Origin: Exiguobacterium sp. SL-9
GTDB lineage: Bacteria; Bacillota; Bacilli; Exiguobacteriales; Exiguobacteriaceae
Assembly (NCBI RefSeq): GCF_004336985.1
Contig: NZ_SJUO01000005.1
Span: forward strand, 145,916-209,915
Direction of reading: 5' to 3'
DNA length: 64,000 nt
In this document: positions 9,068 through 17,980 of the stretch, piece by piece
How the letters are laid out: each line of letters begins with the position of its first letter
Numbering within the stretch: the stretch's first letter is position 1
Program-made: the position numbers and the translations under genes
Notes under the pieces: generated by a model
What the model was told of the DNA's origin: nothing
The model's database searches: none
Seen by the model: the letters and a program-made list of their open reading frames with translations, nothing else

Positions 9068-9098
9068 AAAAAAAGAGTAGCGAAGTCGCTACTCTTTG
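9068..9098 (-). terminator. Intercistronic terminator-like hairpin between menB and menE
   Basis: AAAGAGTAGCGA and TCGCTACTCTTT form a perfect 12-bp stem (9072-9097) followed on the minus strand by a run of T residues directly before the menE ribosome site. It should end or reduce transcription partway through the men operon. Confidence 0.8.
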
Positions 9099-9103
9099 TC
9101 GAT

Positions 9104-9928
9104 TTACGGGAAACGTGGGAACTGACCGAAGTCTGGATCGCGTTTTTCTTTGAAAGCGTCGCGTCCTTCTTTCGCTTCGTCTGTCGTGTAGTAGAGAAGT
9201 GTCGCATCTCCTGCCAGCTGTTGAAGACCTGCGAGTCCGTCCGTATCGGCGTTCATCGCTGCTTTCAAGAAGCGAAGAGCCGTTGGAGAGTGTTGCAAGA
9301 TCTCTTGGCACCATTGGATCGTCTCGGCTTCAAGTTGGTCGAGTGGAACGACTGTGTTGACGAGTCCCATCTCAAGCGCTTGCTGGGCGTCATATTGACG
9401 GCAAAGGTACCAGATTTCACGAGCTTTCTTGTGGCCGATGATGCGAGCCAAGTAACCTGAACCATAGCCGGCATCGAACGATCCCACTTTTGGTCCAGTT
9501 TGACCGAAACGGGCATTGTCGGCTGCAATCGTCAAGTCACAGACGACGTGCAAGACGTGTCCGCCCCCGATGGCGTAACCTGCCACCATGGCGATGACCG
9601 GTTTCGGGATGACACGGATCAAACGTTGAAGGTCAAGGACGTTCAAGCGCGGGATTTCGTCGTCACCGACGTAGCCGCCGTGGCCGCGTACTTTTTGGTC
9701 GCCGCCTGAGCAGAAGGCTTGTTCGCCTTCACCTGTTAAGATGATGACGCCGACTTCTTTATCGTCACGAGCGCGAGCGAACGCGTCGATGAGCTCGTTG
9801 ACCGTGAGCGGACGGAACGCGTTCCGTACTTCCGGACGGTTGATGGTGATTTTGGCGATGCCGTTCCACTTCTCGTACTTGATATCTTCGTACGTACGGA
9901 CCGATGTCCAGTTTGCTACTGATTCCAT
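9104..9928 (-). CDS. menB: 1,4-Dihydroxy-2-naphthoyl-CoA synthase
   Basis: A crotonase-fold enzyme closing the second ring of menaquinone from OSB-CoA. The 274 residues contain the MenB hallmarks: [12 protein letters not shown], the oxyanion-hole motif [37 protein letters not shown] and the C-terminal [11 protein letters not shown]. The Gly in the loop SGGDQ and Asp in SFDAGYG match the bicarbonate-using class. The start directly abuts the menH stop (TAAATG), with a GGGGG site inside menH. Confidence 0.96.
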   Translation of the reverse strand: MESVANWTSVRTYEDIKYEKWNGIAKITINRPEVRNAFRPLTVNELIDAFARARDDKEVGVIILTGEGEQAFCSGGDQKVRGHGGYVGDDEIPRLNVLDLQRLIRVIPKPVIAMVAGYAIGGGHVLHVVCDLTIAADNARFGQTGPKVGSFDAGYGSGYLARIIGHKKAREIWYLCRQYDAQQALEMGLVNTVVPLDQLEAETIQWCQEILQHSPTALRFLKAAMNADTDGLAGLQQLAGDATLLYYTTDEAKEGRDAFKEKRDPDFGQFPRFP

Positions 9929-10705
9929 TTAAATTCCCCCTAAAATCAATTTCTCTATCATTGTACCAAATTGTTGGGCATTCTCGATATGTGGAGCATG
10001 GGATGCGTCCGAAATTTCATGAATTACAATATCGGGACGGATCGACTGCATATTCCGCGCGATTTGTTGAAACTTCACATCGTGCTCCCCGACGATCAAA
10101 TCGGTGCGAGGTAAACGATTTAGTAATGGCCAAAGCGACGGCATGCTCCCAGTCCCGATGGCGCGAAGACTGTCCGCGAGAGCGGCCGGATGTTGGGCCA
10201 GCCGCTCGGGCCGAAGGGCGCGGCGCATTGCATCTGTCTGATGCCAAAGCGGGAGTTGTTCCCATCGCTCAACGAACGCCTCGATGCCATTCTGTTCAAT
10301 AAATGTCGCAAGGCTCTCGTCTTGAAGCCGTCGTTCGCGGCGTTCGGTCGCCGAGTCGAGTCCAGGTGTCGTGCTGATCCCGATGAAGTGGGCAACCCGA
10401 TCATCATAGATAGCGAGCGTCATGCCGATCCGACCGCCGAGCGAGTAGCCGACGACCGTCCACGGACCGTCGTACCTGTCGAGAAGTACCGATAAATCTT
10501 TAATCTGTTGACTCATCTTGACGCGTTCGACCGCTTGCTGCGCGGTGCCGCCATGTTGCAATAGCGACGGGGCGACGAGCCGGACCGGCAACTCGGGGAA
10601 GTTGGAAATCCATTCTCCACTACCGGTGAACCCGTGTAGAATCAACACGGGACGGCCGCTGCCGCGTTCGAGCACCTCATAGGAGACACCACGTAACGAA
10701 CGCAT
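9929..10705 (-). CDS. menH: SHCHC synthase MenH, alpha/beta hydrolase
   Basis: An alpha/beta hydrolase that removes pyruvate from SEPHCHC in menaquinone synthesis. The 258 residues show the oxyanion region ILHGFTGSGEW, the nucleophile elbow GYSLGGR and the terminal His in SDASHAPHIEN. I start at ATG 10705, which overlaps the menD stop by one base (TGATG). The frame is open to 10753, but that would overlap menD further without a ribosome site. It belongs to the men operon. Confidence 0.9.
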   Translation of the reverse strand: MRSLRGVSYEVLERGSGRPVLILHGFTGSGEWISNFPELPVRLVAPSLLQHGGTAQQAVERVKMSQQIKDLSVLLDRYDGPWTVVGYSLGGRIGMTLAIYDDRVAHFIGISTTPGLDSATERRERRLQDESLATFIEQNGIEAFVERWEQLPLWHQTDAMRRALRPERLAQHPAALADSLRAIGTGSMPSLWPLLNRLPRTDLIVGEHDVKFQQIARNMQSIRPDIVIHEISDASHAPHIENAQQFGTMIEKLILGGI

Positions 10706-12354
10706 CACGACTCGTTCTCCGTCGTCAAACGGTCCGTGAGCGAAGCGGTCCAACGACGATGCTCGGCCACGTTTCGAGCACGATCAGACGGAAACTCGAT
10801 CAGTTGAACGCCTGCTTCAATCGCGGCTGTGACATCTTCCGGCCGCTCGAGCAAGCGATAGCTGAGTCCGTATGTCTCAGCGAACCCACGTAAGTTCAAG
10901 TGGAGCGGTGTCCCGAATAAATCTTCGAACATTTGCGGTGCGATTGAGGCTTGCGGCAAGAAAGAGAAGATACCGCCCCCGTCGTTATTGACGACGACAA
11001 TGGAGAACGAGCCTGGATGTGATTTGACGAGTTGTAAGGCGTTACTGTCGTGATAGAACGCCAAGTCGCCAATCAAGAGCGCGGACCGGTCTGTATCGTA
11101 ACAGGCGCCGAGTGCACTTGAGATAATCCCGTCAATCCCGTTCGCCCCACGGTTGGCGAGGACGTCAGTTGATTGACCGGCTGAAAGCGTCGTATCGATA
11201 TCGCGAATTGGCATACTATTGCTAACGAAGATGCGTTCAAGACGAGACGCCAGCAAATGACGCGTCAATGCGCTTTCTCCGCTCAAGCCAGGTTTTGCCG
11301 ACTCGGCGACGCGCTCGAGCAACGCGAAACAGTCGAATAGGTCGGCGTCATACGTTTGAGCGATGGTGGCTACGTAGTCGGTCGCATCGCCGTACACGAC
11401 GATGGCGCGGTTCGACGGGTCCCGGAATGATCCGGGTTGTTCGATCAAGACGCACGGGACGTCTTGAAGCCACTGGTTCAGCCGTTTTGAGACGGGTGCG
11501 GCCCCGAACCGGACGACTGCGTCAAGCGCCCATTCCGCTCGATGCTCACTCGCGAGCCACGCGTCATAGTTCGTCAAGACGTGGTCGAACCGTCTCATCC
11601 CGCTCAATGGATCGGCGAAGACCGGGATGTGGTGGGCCAGTGCAGACGCATAAATGTCTTCAAGCCATGCCAGTGGTGTTCCCGGGCCGACGACGAAGGC
11701 GAGACGATTGACATCGATCTCGTGTTTGAACCGTTCCAAGTCGAGGCCTGTCGGTTTGAGATAAGTCGGTTCAGCCAGCTTTGTTTTACCGTTCAAGAGT
11801 TCCGTCAAGCGCTCGATATCCGGCAACAACGGCTCACGGAACGGAATGTTCACATGGACCGGACCGAACGGCGTATGCATGCTCGCTTGGACGAGGCGGG
11901 CGACGGTTTGTTCCATGTAGCGTTGGCTAGCGGCTTCTGGAACGGGCAGGTCGATGCTCGCTTTCACATGCTCACCGTACAGTCGGACTTGGTCGATCGC
12001 TTGAGGCGCACCGACGTTCCGGAGTTCATGCGGCCGATCGGTCGTCAACACGACGAGCGGTAGTTGCGAGATATTCGCCTCGGCCACCGCCGAAAAATAG
12101 TTGGTCGCAGCGGTGCCACTCGTGCAGACGAGCGCGACCGGACGGAGCGATGATTGTGAACGCGTCAACCCGAGGGCGAAAAAGGCGGCCGACCGTTCGT
12201 CGACGATGATATGGTGTCGGACGCTCGGGTGAAGGTAGGCGGCCATGGCGAGCGGTGTCGAACGCGAACCGGGACTGATCACGACGTCCTCGATTCCTTG
12301 TTCGACGAGCCGATTCATCAGACCGGCGACCCACTCCGTTAACGTTTCATTCAT
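10705..12354 (-). CDS. menD: SEPHCHC synthase (thiamine diphosphate enzyme)
   Basis: A ThDP-dependent enzyme joining 2-oxoglutarate and isochorismate. The 549 residues begin with the family block GIEDVVISPGSRSTPL and the ThDP glutamate in HIIVDERSAAFFALG. The C-terminal ThDP/Mg site is seen as LIGDLAFYHDSNAL and VVVNNDGGGIFSFLPQ. The start overlaps the menF stop by four bases (ATGA), so the two are translationally coupled. Confidence 0.95.
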   Translation of the reverse strand: MNETLTEWVAGLMNRLVEQGIEDVVISPGSRSTPLAMAAYLHPSVRHHIIVDERSAAFFALGLTRSQSSLRPVALVCTSGTAATNYFSAVAEANISQLPLVVLTTDRPHELRNVGAPQAIDQVRLYGEHVKASIDLPVPEAASQRYMEQTVARLVQASMHTPFGPVHVNIPFREPLLPDIERLTELLNGKTKLAEPTYLKPTGLDLERFKHEIDVNRLAFVVGPGTPLAWLEDIYASALAHHIPVFADPLSGMRRFDHVLTNYDAWLASEHRAEWALDAVVRFGAAPVSKRLNQWLQDVPCVLIEQPGSFRDPSNRAIVVYGDATDYVATIAQTYDADLFDCFALLERVAESAKPGLSGESALTRHLLASRLERIFVSNSMPIRDIDTTLSAGQSTDVLANRGANGIDGIISSALGACYDTDRSALLIGDLAFYHDSNALQLVKSHPGSFSIVVVNNDGGGIFSFLPQASIAPQMFEDLFGTPLHLNLRGFAETYGLSYRLLERPEDVTAAIEAGVQLIEFPSDRARNVAEHRRWTASLTDRLTTENES

Positions 12355-13736
12355 GCTTGATGGCCTCCTGCGCGTGCTTTGTCTAATCCGAGTGCTTGCT
12401 TGATTGGACTGAGCTTGATTTCCGTCTCGGCGAGCTCTGCGTCGAGTTCAGACTCTTGGACGATTCCACAGCCTGCGTATAACGCCACGAATTGATGGTG
12501 GACGAGAGCGGACCGGATGGAGACGACGAACTCGCCTTCACCGTCCGTGTTTAGCCACCCGAACGGTGATCCGTACCAGCCGCGATCGAATCGTTCAATT
12601 TCACGCAACAAGCGGACGGACGCCCGTTTCGGCGATCCACCGAGTGCCGGTGTCGGGTGGAGCGATTCGATAATCGATAGCAAGGACGCGTTCGTGTCGA
12701 GTGTCGCTTGAATCGGCGTGTGCAGATGGAACACCGAGCGGTTCTCTAAAATGCGCGGCGACTCCGGCGCTTTGATGGTAGCGGCGTAAGGCGTGAGGGC
12801 GTTTTTAATATCCTTCACGACGATTTGGTGCTCCTCTAGATTTTTAGTGTCGTGCAGCAACGTCTGTTTGGCTATCTCCGATTCGATTTCTGTGTCCGGT
12901 CGTTTGATCGTCCCGGCGATGGCGGCCGTTTCAATATAAGGTCCTTGTTTTTTGACGAGTCGTTCGGGTGTCGCCCCGAAAAATCCGATCTCTCGTTTCG
13001 GTTGATATAAAAAGACGTAACTGCCCGTTTGATTCTCTGACAAATGGCGTAGCGTCGTCGCGAACGGGAACGCTTCTTCCGATGTCTGATAAATCTCTTC
13101 ACGGGCGATGACGATTTTCTCGACTCGCTCTTCGGTGATACTCAGTTTGGCTTGTTGGAAGCTCGACTTGAAATGGTCGACGCCATCTTTGACTTGCGAG
13201 TATGTCGGTGTCTGTTCATCGGGCGCGTGTAGCGCGTTGAACTGGGCGAGTTGATCGGCCAATTGAATCAAATATTGTTCGACCGAACGTTTGGCGGAGA
13301 CGAGCGTTGAAACGGTCAACGTGTGCTTGTCGCCCGAGCGGCGATATAAAAATTTTGGCACGACCAACGACGCCTCTCCGAACGCTTCCCACATGTTTTT
13401 TTGAGGGCGGACGAATGTGTCGAACGAGAAGCCTGAGAATGCGTAAATGACCGCGTCGACGTCTCGGCGGTGTAGGCTCCAATCGTACTGTAGACGTTGG
13501 AAACGTTCCGGACCAGAAGCCGTCAACACGAGCGCATCGGAACATCCGAGCATCTCGAGGGAACGGTCGGGTGTCGAAAAATAGTAGTGTGACGTTTCGG
13601 TGTTTTGAATAATATGAAACGCGTCGAACGAAGGGATTTCCCACGTGTACGAGGCAAGTACCGGTCGTTGCCAAGCACGTGCCCGTTTATGGGCTTGCTC
13701 GATTCGTTGTTTAATGTGTGTTTGAGTATCTGGCAT
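12351..13736 (-). CDS. menF: Isochorismate synthase
   Basis: The first committed enzyme of menaquinone synthesis, converting chorismate to isochorismate. The 461 residues end with the conserved chorismate-binding half: GATPERLVKK, AIAGTIKRP, LHDTKNLEEHQIVV, HLHTPIQA, LHPTPALGGSPK and RGWYGSPFGW. AGGAGG lies 10 nt before the ATG. It is the first gene of the men operon and is divergent from menA. An extended -10 (TGATACACT on the minus strand, near 13780) may be its promoter. Confidence 0.94.
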   Translation of the reverse strand: MPDTQTHIKQRIEQAHKRARAWQRPVLASYTWEIPSFDAFHIIQNTETSHYYFSTPDRSLEMLGCSDALVLTASGPERFQRLQYDWSLHRRDVDAVIYAFSGFSFDTFVRPQKNMWEAFGEASLVVPKFLYRRSGDKHTLTVSTLVSAKRSVEQYLIQLADQLAQFNALHAPDEQTPTYSQVKDGVDHFKSSFQQAKLSITEERVEKIVIAREEIYQTSEEAFPFATTLRHLSENQTGSYVFLYQPKREIGFFGATPERLVKKQGPYIETAAIAGTIKRPDTEIESEIAKQTLLHDTKNLEEHQIVVKDIKNALTPYAATIKAPESPRILENRSVFHLHTPIQATLDTNASLLSIIESLHPTPALGGSPKRASVRLLREIERFDRGWYGSPFGWLNTDGEGEFVVSIRSALVHHQFVALYAGCGIVQESELDAELAETEIKLSPIKQALGLDKARAGGHQA

Positions 13737-13853
13737 GAAAGAAAAGCCTCCTCAATCCAATGGAATTCTCATTCTTTAGTGTATCATGACTTTACGACAG
13801 AACTGGCCGTCAAATGCTCGAGAAAGTGAAGGTAGCCGTCCGAGCGGCGGGCA

Positions 13854-13883
13854 TTGACAGTTTTTTTCAAAGAGACGTAAACT
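13854..13883 (+). promoter_or_regulatory. Sigma-A promoter for menA
   Basis: TTGACA at 13854-13859 and TAAACT at 13878-13883 are separated by 18 nt and lie about 20 nt before the menA start. Confidence 0.65.
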
Positions 13884-13902
13884 AACGAAGGGAGGGAAGT
13901 GC

Positions 13903-14802
13903 ATGAAGCAGAGAGAGAAAGGTGCGTATTGGCGCATGATTCGCCCGCATACATTGACAGCGAGCTTCATACCGGTGCTGTTAGGGACGTTCATCGTCCT
14001 CGGGCAAGTCGAGTTGAAATGGGGATTATTCTTGGCAATGCTCATCGCCTCGATTTTGATTCAAATCGCGACGAATTTATTCAATGAGTATTATGATTAT
14101 AAGCGAGGTCTTGACCATGAAGGGTCGATTGGAATCGGTGGCTCGATTGTACGCGACGGATTCACACCCGGGCAGGTGCTCGGAATCGCCCTCGGGATGT
14201 ATGGAGTAGCGGCCGTGCTCGGTCTTTACATTGCGGCTTCGACAAGCTGGCATTTGATTTGGATCGGTGTGCTGTCGATGGTCGTCGGATTTCTGTATAC
14301 GGGTGGCCCGTTACCAATCGCCTATACGCCGTTCGGCGAGCTCGTCGCCGGCTTATTCATGGGTTATATCATCATCGGGATTTCCGGATATATTCAAATC
14401 GGAACGGTGACGACGGAATTGTTGCTCGTCTCGTTCCCGATGGCGCTCTTGATTGGAGCCATCTTGCTCGCGAACAACATTCGTGATTTGGATAATGATA
14501 AAGTGAACGGACGCAAAACGATCGCCTGTCTCGTCGGACATCGTCGTGCCGTCCTCGTCTTAGCCGGATTCTTTATCGCGGCGTTGATTGGTATCATCGT
14601 CGCCGTATTCGGGTTTGGCGTGACGCCTTGGGTACTGTTGTCGCTGTTCACGGTTCCGATCATGGTCCGGGCGGTGAAGCGCTTCTGGGTCAAACGTGAA
14701 CCGGCTGAACTCATGCCGGCGATGGCGATGACCGCAAAAGTGAACACATTGTTCGGCGCGTGGATGGTCATCGGATTAATCGTCGCGCGGTTGATCGCGT
14801 GA
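13903..14802 (+). CDS. menA: 1,4-Dihydroxy-2-naphthoate polyprenyltransferase
   Basis: An integral membrane UbiA-family prenyltransferase that attaches the polyprenyl tail to DHNA. The 299 residues contain eight or nine hydrophobic helices. The first Asp-rich motif is NEYYDYKRGLD (about residues 62-72) and the second is NNIRDLDNDKVNGRKT (about 204-219), both needed for the Mg-diphosphate. RBS GGAGGG precedes the ATG. Being divergent from menF, all seven late menaquinone genes are clustered here. Confidence 0.93.
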   Translation: MKQREKGAYWRMIRPHTLTASFIPVLLGTFIVLGQVELKWGLFLAMLIASILIQIATNLFNEYYDYKRGLDHEGSIGIGGSIVRDGFTPGQVLGIALGMYGVAAVLGLYIAASTSWHLIWIGVLSMVVGFLYTGGPLPIAYTPFGELVAGLFMGYIIIGISGYIQIGTVTTELLLVSFPMALLIGAILLANNIRDLDNDKVNGRKTIACLVGHRRAVLVLAGFFIAALIGIIVAVFGFGVTPWVLLSLFTVPIMVRAVKRFWVKREPAELMPAMAMTAKVNTLFGAWMVIGLIVARLIA

Positions 14803-14821
14803 ACAAAAAGGAGGGAAACGC

Positions 14822-15373
14822 ATGTCAGTCGTTCAAGAAATGCTAGCATTCAATGAAAAATTCGTAACAGAGAAACAATATGAGCAATTCGTCTCGGACA
14901 AGTTTCCCGATAAGAAAATCGTCATTTTAACGTGTATGGATACTCGTTTGACGGCATTGTTGCCTCAAGCCCTCGGTCTAAAAAACGGGGATGCTAAAAT
15001 CATAAAAAATGCGGGAGCCGTATTGTCACATCCGTTCGGATCGGTCATGCGTTCCATCCTCGTCGCGTTATACGCGCTCGGAGCCGAAGAGGTCATCGTC
15101 ATCGGTCATTATGATTGCGGCATGGCGGCAATCGACCCGAACGCGGTCATCGCGGAAATGGAACGTCGTGGCATTGAGCCGCAGACACTCCACACGCTTA
15201 AATCGTCAGGAATGGACTTAGAAAAGTGGTTGCACGGGTTTGACTCGGTCGAAGCGAACGTCATCAACTCGGTCAGCCTCGTCAAAAACCATCCGCTCTT
15301 ACCGCCGGGCACGAACGTCCACGGGTTTGTGATTGACCCTGCGACTGGACGTCTCGATACCGTCGGAGCATAA
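14822..15373 (+). CDS. Beta-class carbonic anhydrase (YtiB-like)
   Basis: A zinc enzyme interconverting CO2 and bicarbonate. The 183 residues show the zinc and dyad motifs: C38-x-D40-x-R42 in LTCMDTRL, and H96 and C99 in IGHYDCGM. KNAGAVLSHP is the conserved segment between them. It follows menA by 19 nt with its own GGAGGG site and may be cotranscribed. Bicarbonate is a cofactor of MenB-type enzymes, but a functional link is only a guess. Confidence 0.9.
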   Translation: MSVVQEMLAFNEKFVTEKQYEQFVSDKFPDKKIVILTCMDTRLTALLPQALGLKNGDAKIIKNAGAVLSHPFGSVMRSILVALYALGAEEVIVIGHYDCGMAAIDPNAVIAEMERRGIEPQTLHTLKSSGMDLEKWLHGFDSVEANVINSVSLVKNHPLLPPGTNVHGFVIDPATGRLDTVGA

Positions 15374-15376
15374 CGT

Positions 15377-15409
15377 AAAAGGCGCCCTCTTTCGAAGAGG
15401 CCGCCTTTT
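15377..15409. terminator. Bidirectional terminator
   Basis: AAAAGGCGCCCTCT pairs with AAGAGGCCGCCTTTT around a TTCG loop, serving the convergent carbonic anhydrase and YihY genes. Confidence 0.85.
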
Positions 15410-15414
15410 GGTCG

Positions 15415-16362
15415 TCATCCGTATGTGTTGACGGGAATATCCTTATAGTCGTCTTCGTCCGAATCATTTGATTTGGACTTTTTGTTTTTCTTATAGTTTT
15501 TCTCGTACTCGCGCTCGCTCGGCGTTTTGAAGAACCGCTGCCACGTGGCGTTGATCTCTGACCCGATTAAAATGATCATCCCGGTCAGTTGGAGCCAAAG
15601 CAATGTGACGATGATCCCTCCGAGTGAGCCGTACGTCGAATCGTAGTTGCCGAAGTTCGAGACGTACAGGCTGAAACCGAGTGAGACAAGCTGCCAAGCG
15701 ATGACGCCGAAGATGGCGCCAGGAACGGTACTCTTCCAAAATACGTGTTGTTGTGGTGCGATTTTATAGAAAACCGACAGCGTGATAATCAAGATGACTG
15801 TCGTCAACACGTACCGGAACAGGTTGATGAGAATAACCTCTGCACCTGAAATTGGAATGTAGCGCGAAATAAATTCGATGATTTGTGAACCGAACACGTT
15901 CGAGACGATGAGCAATAACATGCCAACGCCGAGTAATAACGTCAATCCGAGGGCGATGCCTTTGCTGACGAAGAAGTTGCGTTCATTGTCCTCTCCGTAT
16001 GCGTGAATCGACATATTAATCAACCGTTCAACGCCTTTAGCTGCTGACCAAATCGCTAAAATCGCACCAATCGAGAGGAGTCCACCGCGAGGTTCACCGA
16101 TGGCGTCAAAGATACCGGTCAAAAATTCCGTCGCGGCCGCTCCTGGCGCCAAGTTGTTCAACTGTTCTTGGAACGATGCCTGCGAAATGTCGAAGAACGA
16201 CAGCAACGCGAGAATGAAGATGATACCCGGGAAAATCGATAAGAACCAAAAAAAAGCGAGTGTCGCGCCGTAATCTTGAACATCATGTTCTTTGAAACGA
16301 CGAAGCAACTCTTTCCCGAAGGCGAACCAATTCTTTTTTTCTTTCACTTCTGTAGTATCCAT
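15415..16362 (-). CDS. YihY/BrkB-family inner membrane protein
   Basis: A 315-residue membrane protein with about six transmembrane helices and the family N terminus (QDYGATLAFFWFLSIFPGIIF). Conserved blocks include SIGAILAIWSAAKGVERLI and YGSLGGIIVTLLWLQLTG. The C-terminal tail is charged (KKNKKSKSNDSDEDDYKD). Family members were once called ribonuclease BN by error; the true function is unknown. AGGAGG precedes the ATG. Confidence 0.88.
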   Translation of the reverse strand: MDTTEVKEKKNWFAFGKELLRRFKEHDVQDYGATLAFFWFLSIFPGIIFILALLSFFDISQASFQEQLNNLAPGAAATEFLTGIFDAIGEPRGGLLSIGAILAIWSAAKGVERLINMSIHAYGEDNERNFFVSKGIALGLTLLLGVGMLLLIVSNVFGSQIIEFISRYIPISGAEVILINLFRYVLTTVILIITLSVFYKIAPQQHVFWKSTVPGAIFGVIAWQLVSLGFSLYVSNFGNYDSTYGSLGGIIVTLLWLQLTGMIILIGSEINATWQRFFKTPSEREYEKNYKKNKKSKSNDSDEDDYKDIPVNTYG

Positions 16363-16430
16363 ACGTGTGCCTCCTGAATGTTATCGTTAGAAACTTTCTT
16401 TCCCGAAATGTCGGGAGGCTACACATGAAA

Positions 16431-16868
16431 TCAGTCTTCCGCCAGCGTTTTATTGAAAAAACGCTCAGCCTCATTTGACAATAAATCAGCGAGTGACGGT
16501 GGTCGTACCGGCAGGTGGCTGAGCGCGCTGCGTTTCACCCACATGGGCGTATACGAGCCGTTCGTTTGCTCTGCTTGAAACTCTTCACCTGTCCCGGTCC
16601 CGAATTCACCGCCGGTCACACGGGCCCAGTAGTATGGGTTCAGTTCTCCGTTGAAGGCAACGTGAGCGGCCACGCCTTCAAGTTCGACGTGGACGCCGAG
16701 CTCTTCAAACGCTTCACGGACGGCCGTTTCTTCGGCCGTATGGCCGAATTCGACACCGCCGCCTGGGAACACGTAATACAAAAGGTTATCTTTCTCGCGG
16801 CGAATGAGCGCGACTTCATCATGTTCATTCACGAGGATGATGGCACTGCGTAATTTCGTTCTGACCAA
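16431..16868 (-). CDS. Nudix hydrolase, 145 aa
   Basis: A small Nudix-fold pyrophosphohydrolase, likely acting on nucleoside diphosphate derivatives. The Nudix box spans residues 36-58 (GGGVEFGHTAEE...REAFEELG) with all Glu ligands intact. I choose TTG at 16868, nine nt after AAAGGA. The in-frame ATG at 16910 lies inside the terminator stem of the upstream gene and has no ribosome site. The substrate cannot be predicted. Confidence 0.85.
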   Translation of the reverse strand: MVRTKLRSAIILVNEHDEVALIRREKDNLLYYVFPGGGVEFGHTAEETAVREAFEELGVHVELEGVAAHVAFNGELNPYYWARVTGGEFGTGTGEEFQAEQTNGSYTPMWVKRSALSHLPVRPPSLADLLSNEAERFFNKTLAED

Positions 16869-16899
16869 TGGAATCGTTCCTTTCGATTTCGTATCGTGA

Positions 16900-16934
16900 A
16901 CAAAACGCATCGACTCGCGGCCGATGCGTTCTGG
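16900..16934 (-). terminator. Terminator of the PfkB kinase gene
   Basis: AACGCATCG (16904-16912) pairs with CGATGCGTT (16922-16930), followed on the minus strand by TTTGTT. Confidence 0.8.
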
Positions 16935-17861
16935 TCAATCTGTTGCGGGTTGTTCGAGTGAGGCATACATATCAGGTGTCAGCCCGTTATCGTGTGAGGC
17001 GATGACTTTCCCGGCGACGCGCATCCCGAGTCGGAGCGCATCTTCAATCGGATGACGTTTCATCAACTCAGAGATGACAGCGGAGAAGAATGAGTCACCG
17101 GCACCGGTCGAGTCGGCGACTTTTACTTTCGTCGTCGGGACGTGACCTTGTTCGTTCGTTCGTAAGTCGACATAGACAGCACCGAGTTCACTCATTGTAA
17201 CGATTGTGAGCGGGGCTCCTTTCATCGCGAGCACTTCGGCGACGCGTAACGCGTCGTCGACTGTGACGATGGACATGTCAGATAAAATCTCTGCTTCTTC
17301 ACGACTACAAATGAAGCCAGTAAAACCTTGGAGCAAATGACGGTTTCGTTCGATCACCGACAGATGACCGCACACACCATAAAGCGGAAGCTTCATCTCG
17401 CGGCACAGTTCAATTGTCTCGTTCAACACGTTGACTGATAAGTCGAGGTCAATCGCGACTGCCTGACTTTCAGCAAACACCGTATCGATGCGACGGAGGA
17501 TACATTCTTCCATCATCGCTTCGTCCGGTTGCTTCGAGATTGACGTTTGCAGGTCGCCATTGTTATCCATGACGGCAAGCCACATGCCCATCCCGTTATC
17601 GTCGAGTAAATCGACGTGATCGACATTGACGTTCAGACCGCGGAGCTCCTCGAGGACGCCCATCCCGATCTGGTCATTCGTCACGGTCGACACGAAACGG
17701 ACATCATTCCCGAGAACGCCTAAGTTTTGAGCGACGTTTCGGCCAGTCCCACCGTTCGAGAACGCGATGTCACCGACGTTCTTGGCATCTTTATGAAGCG
17801 GGGCGAACGAGGTTCCTTTAATATCGACAAACACCTTGCCGATTACTGCAATCGTATTCAT
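16935..17861 (-). CDS. PfkB-family carbohydrate or nucleoside kinase
   Basis: A ribokinase-fold kinase of 308 residues. The N-terminal substrate motif is SNGGTGRNVAQNLGVLG (about residues 35-51), and the C-terminal signature is DSTGAGDSFF (250-259) with catalytic Asp256. The start is ATG 17861, eight nt after AAAGGTGG. An in-frame GTG upstream overlaps the ribosome site. Sequence features resemble the pseudouridine/sugar kinase branch, but no neighbour fixes the substrate. Confidence 0.85.
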   Translation of the reverse strand: MNTIAVIGKVFVDIKGTSFAPLHKDAKNVGDIAFSNGGTGRNVAQNLGVLGNDVRFVSTVTNDQIGMGVLEELRGLNVNVDHVDLLDDNGMGMWLAVMDNNGDLQTSISKQPDEAMMEECILRRIDTVFAESQAVAIDLDLSVNVLNETIELCREMKLPLYGVCGHLSVIERNRHLLQGFTGFICSREEAEILSDMSIVTVDDALRVAEVLAMKGAPLTIVTMSELGAVYVDLRTNEQGHVPTTKVKVADSTGAGDSFFSAVISELMKRHPIEDALRLGMRVAGKVIASHDNGLTPDMYASLEQPATD

Positions 17862-17980
17862 ACACTGTACCACCTTTAGCCAATCTTCCTATCAGTTCCG
17901 GTCTAATTAGACACATTGTTTCTATTATAGCGAAACCGCGAACGGCTTTCAACGACGGTTTCGCTAGATGTCGATTTTTG

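Noticed and set aside
9054..9207. N-terminal extension of menE to 9207
   Set aside because: The extra 51 codons cover the menB-menE terminator and the end of menB and are not like MenE; the GGAGG site fits the start at 9054.
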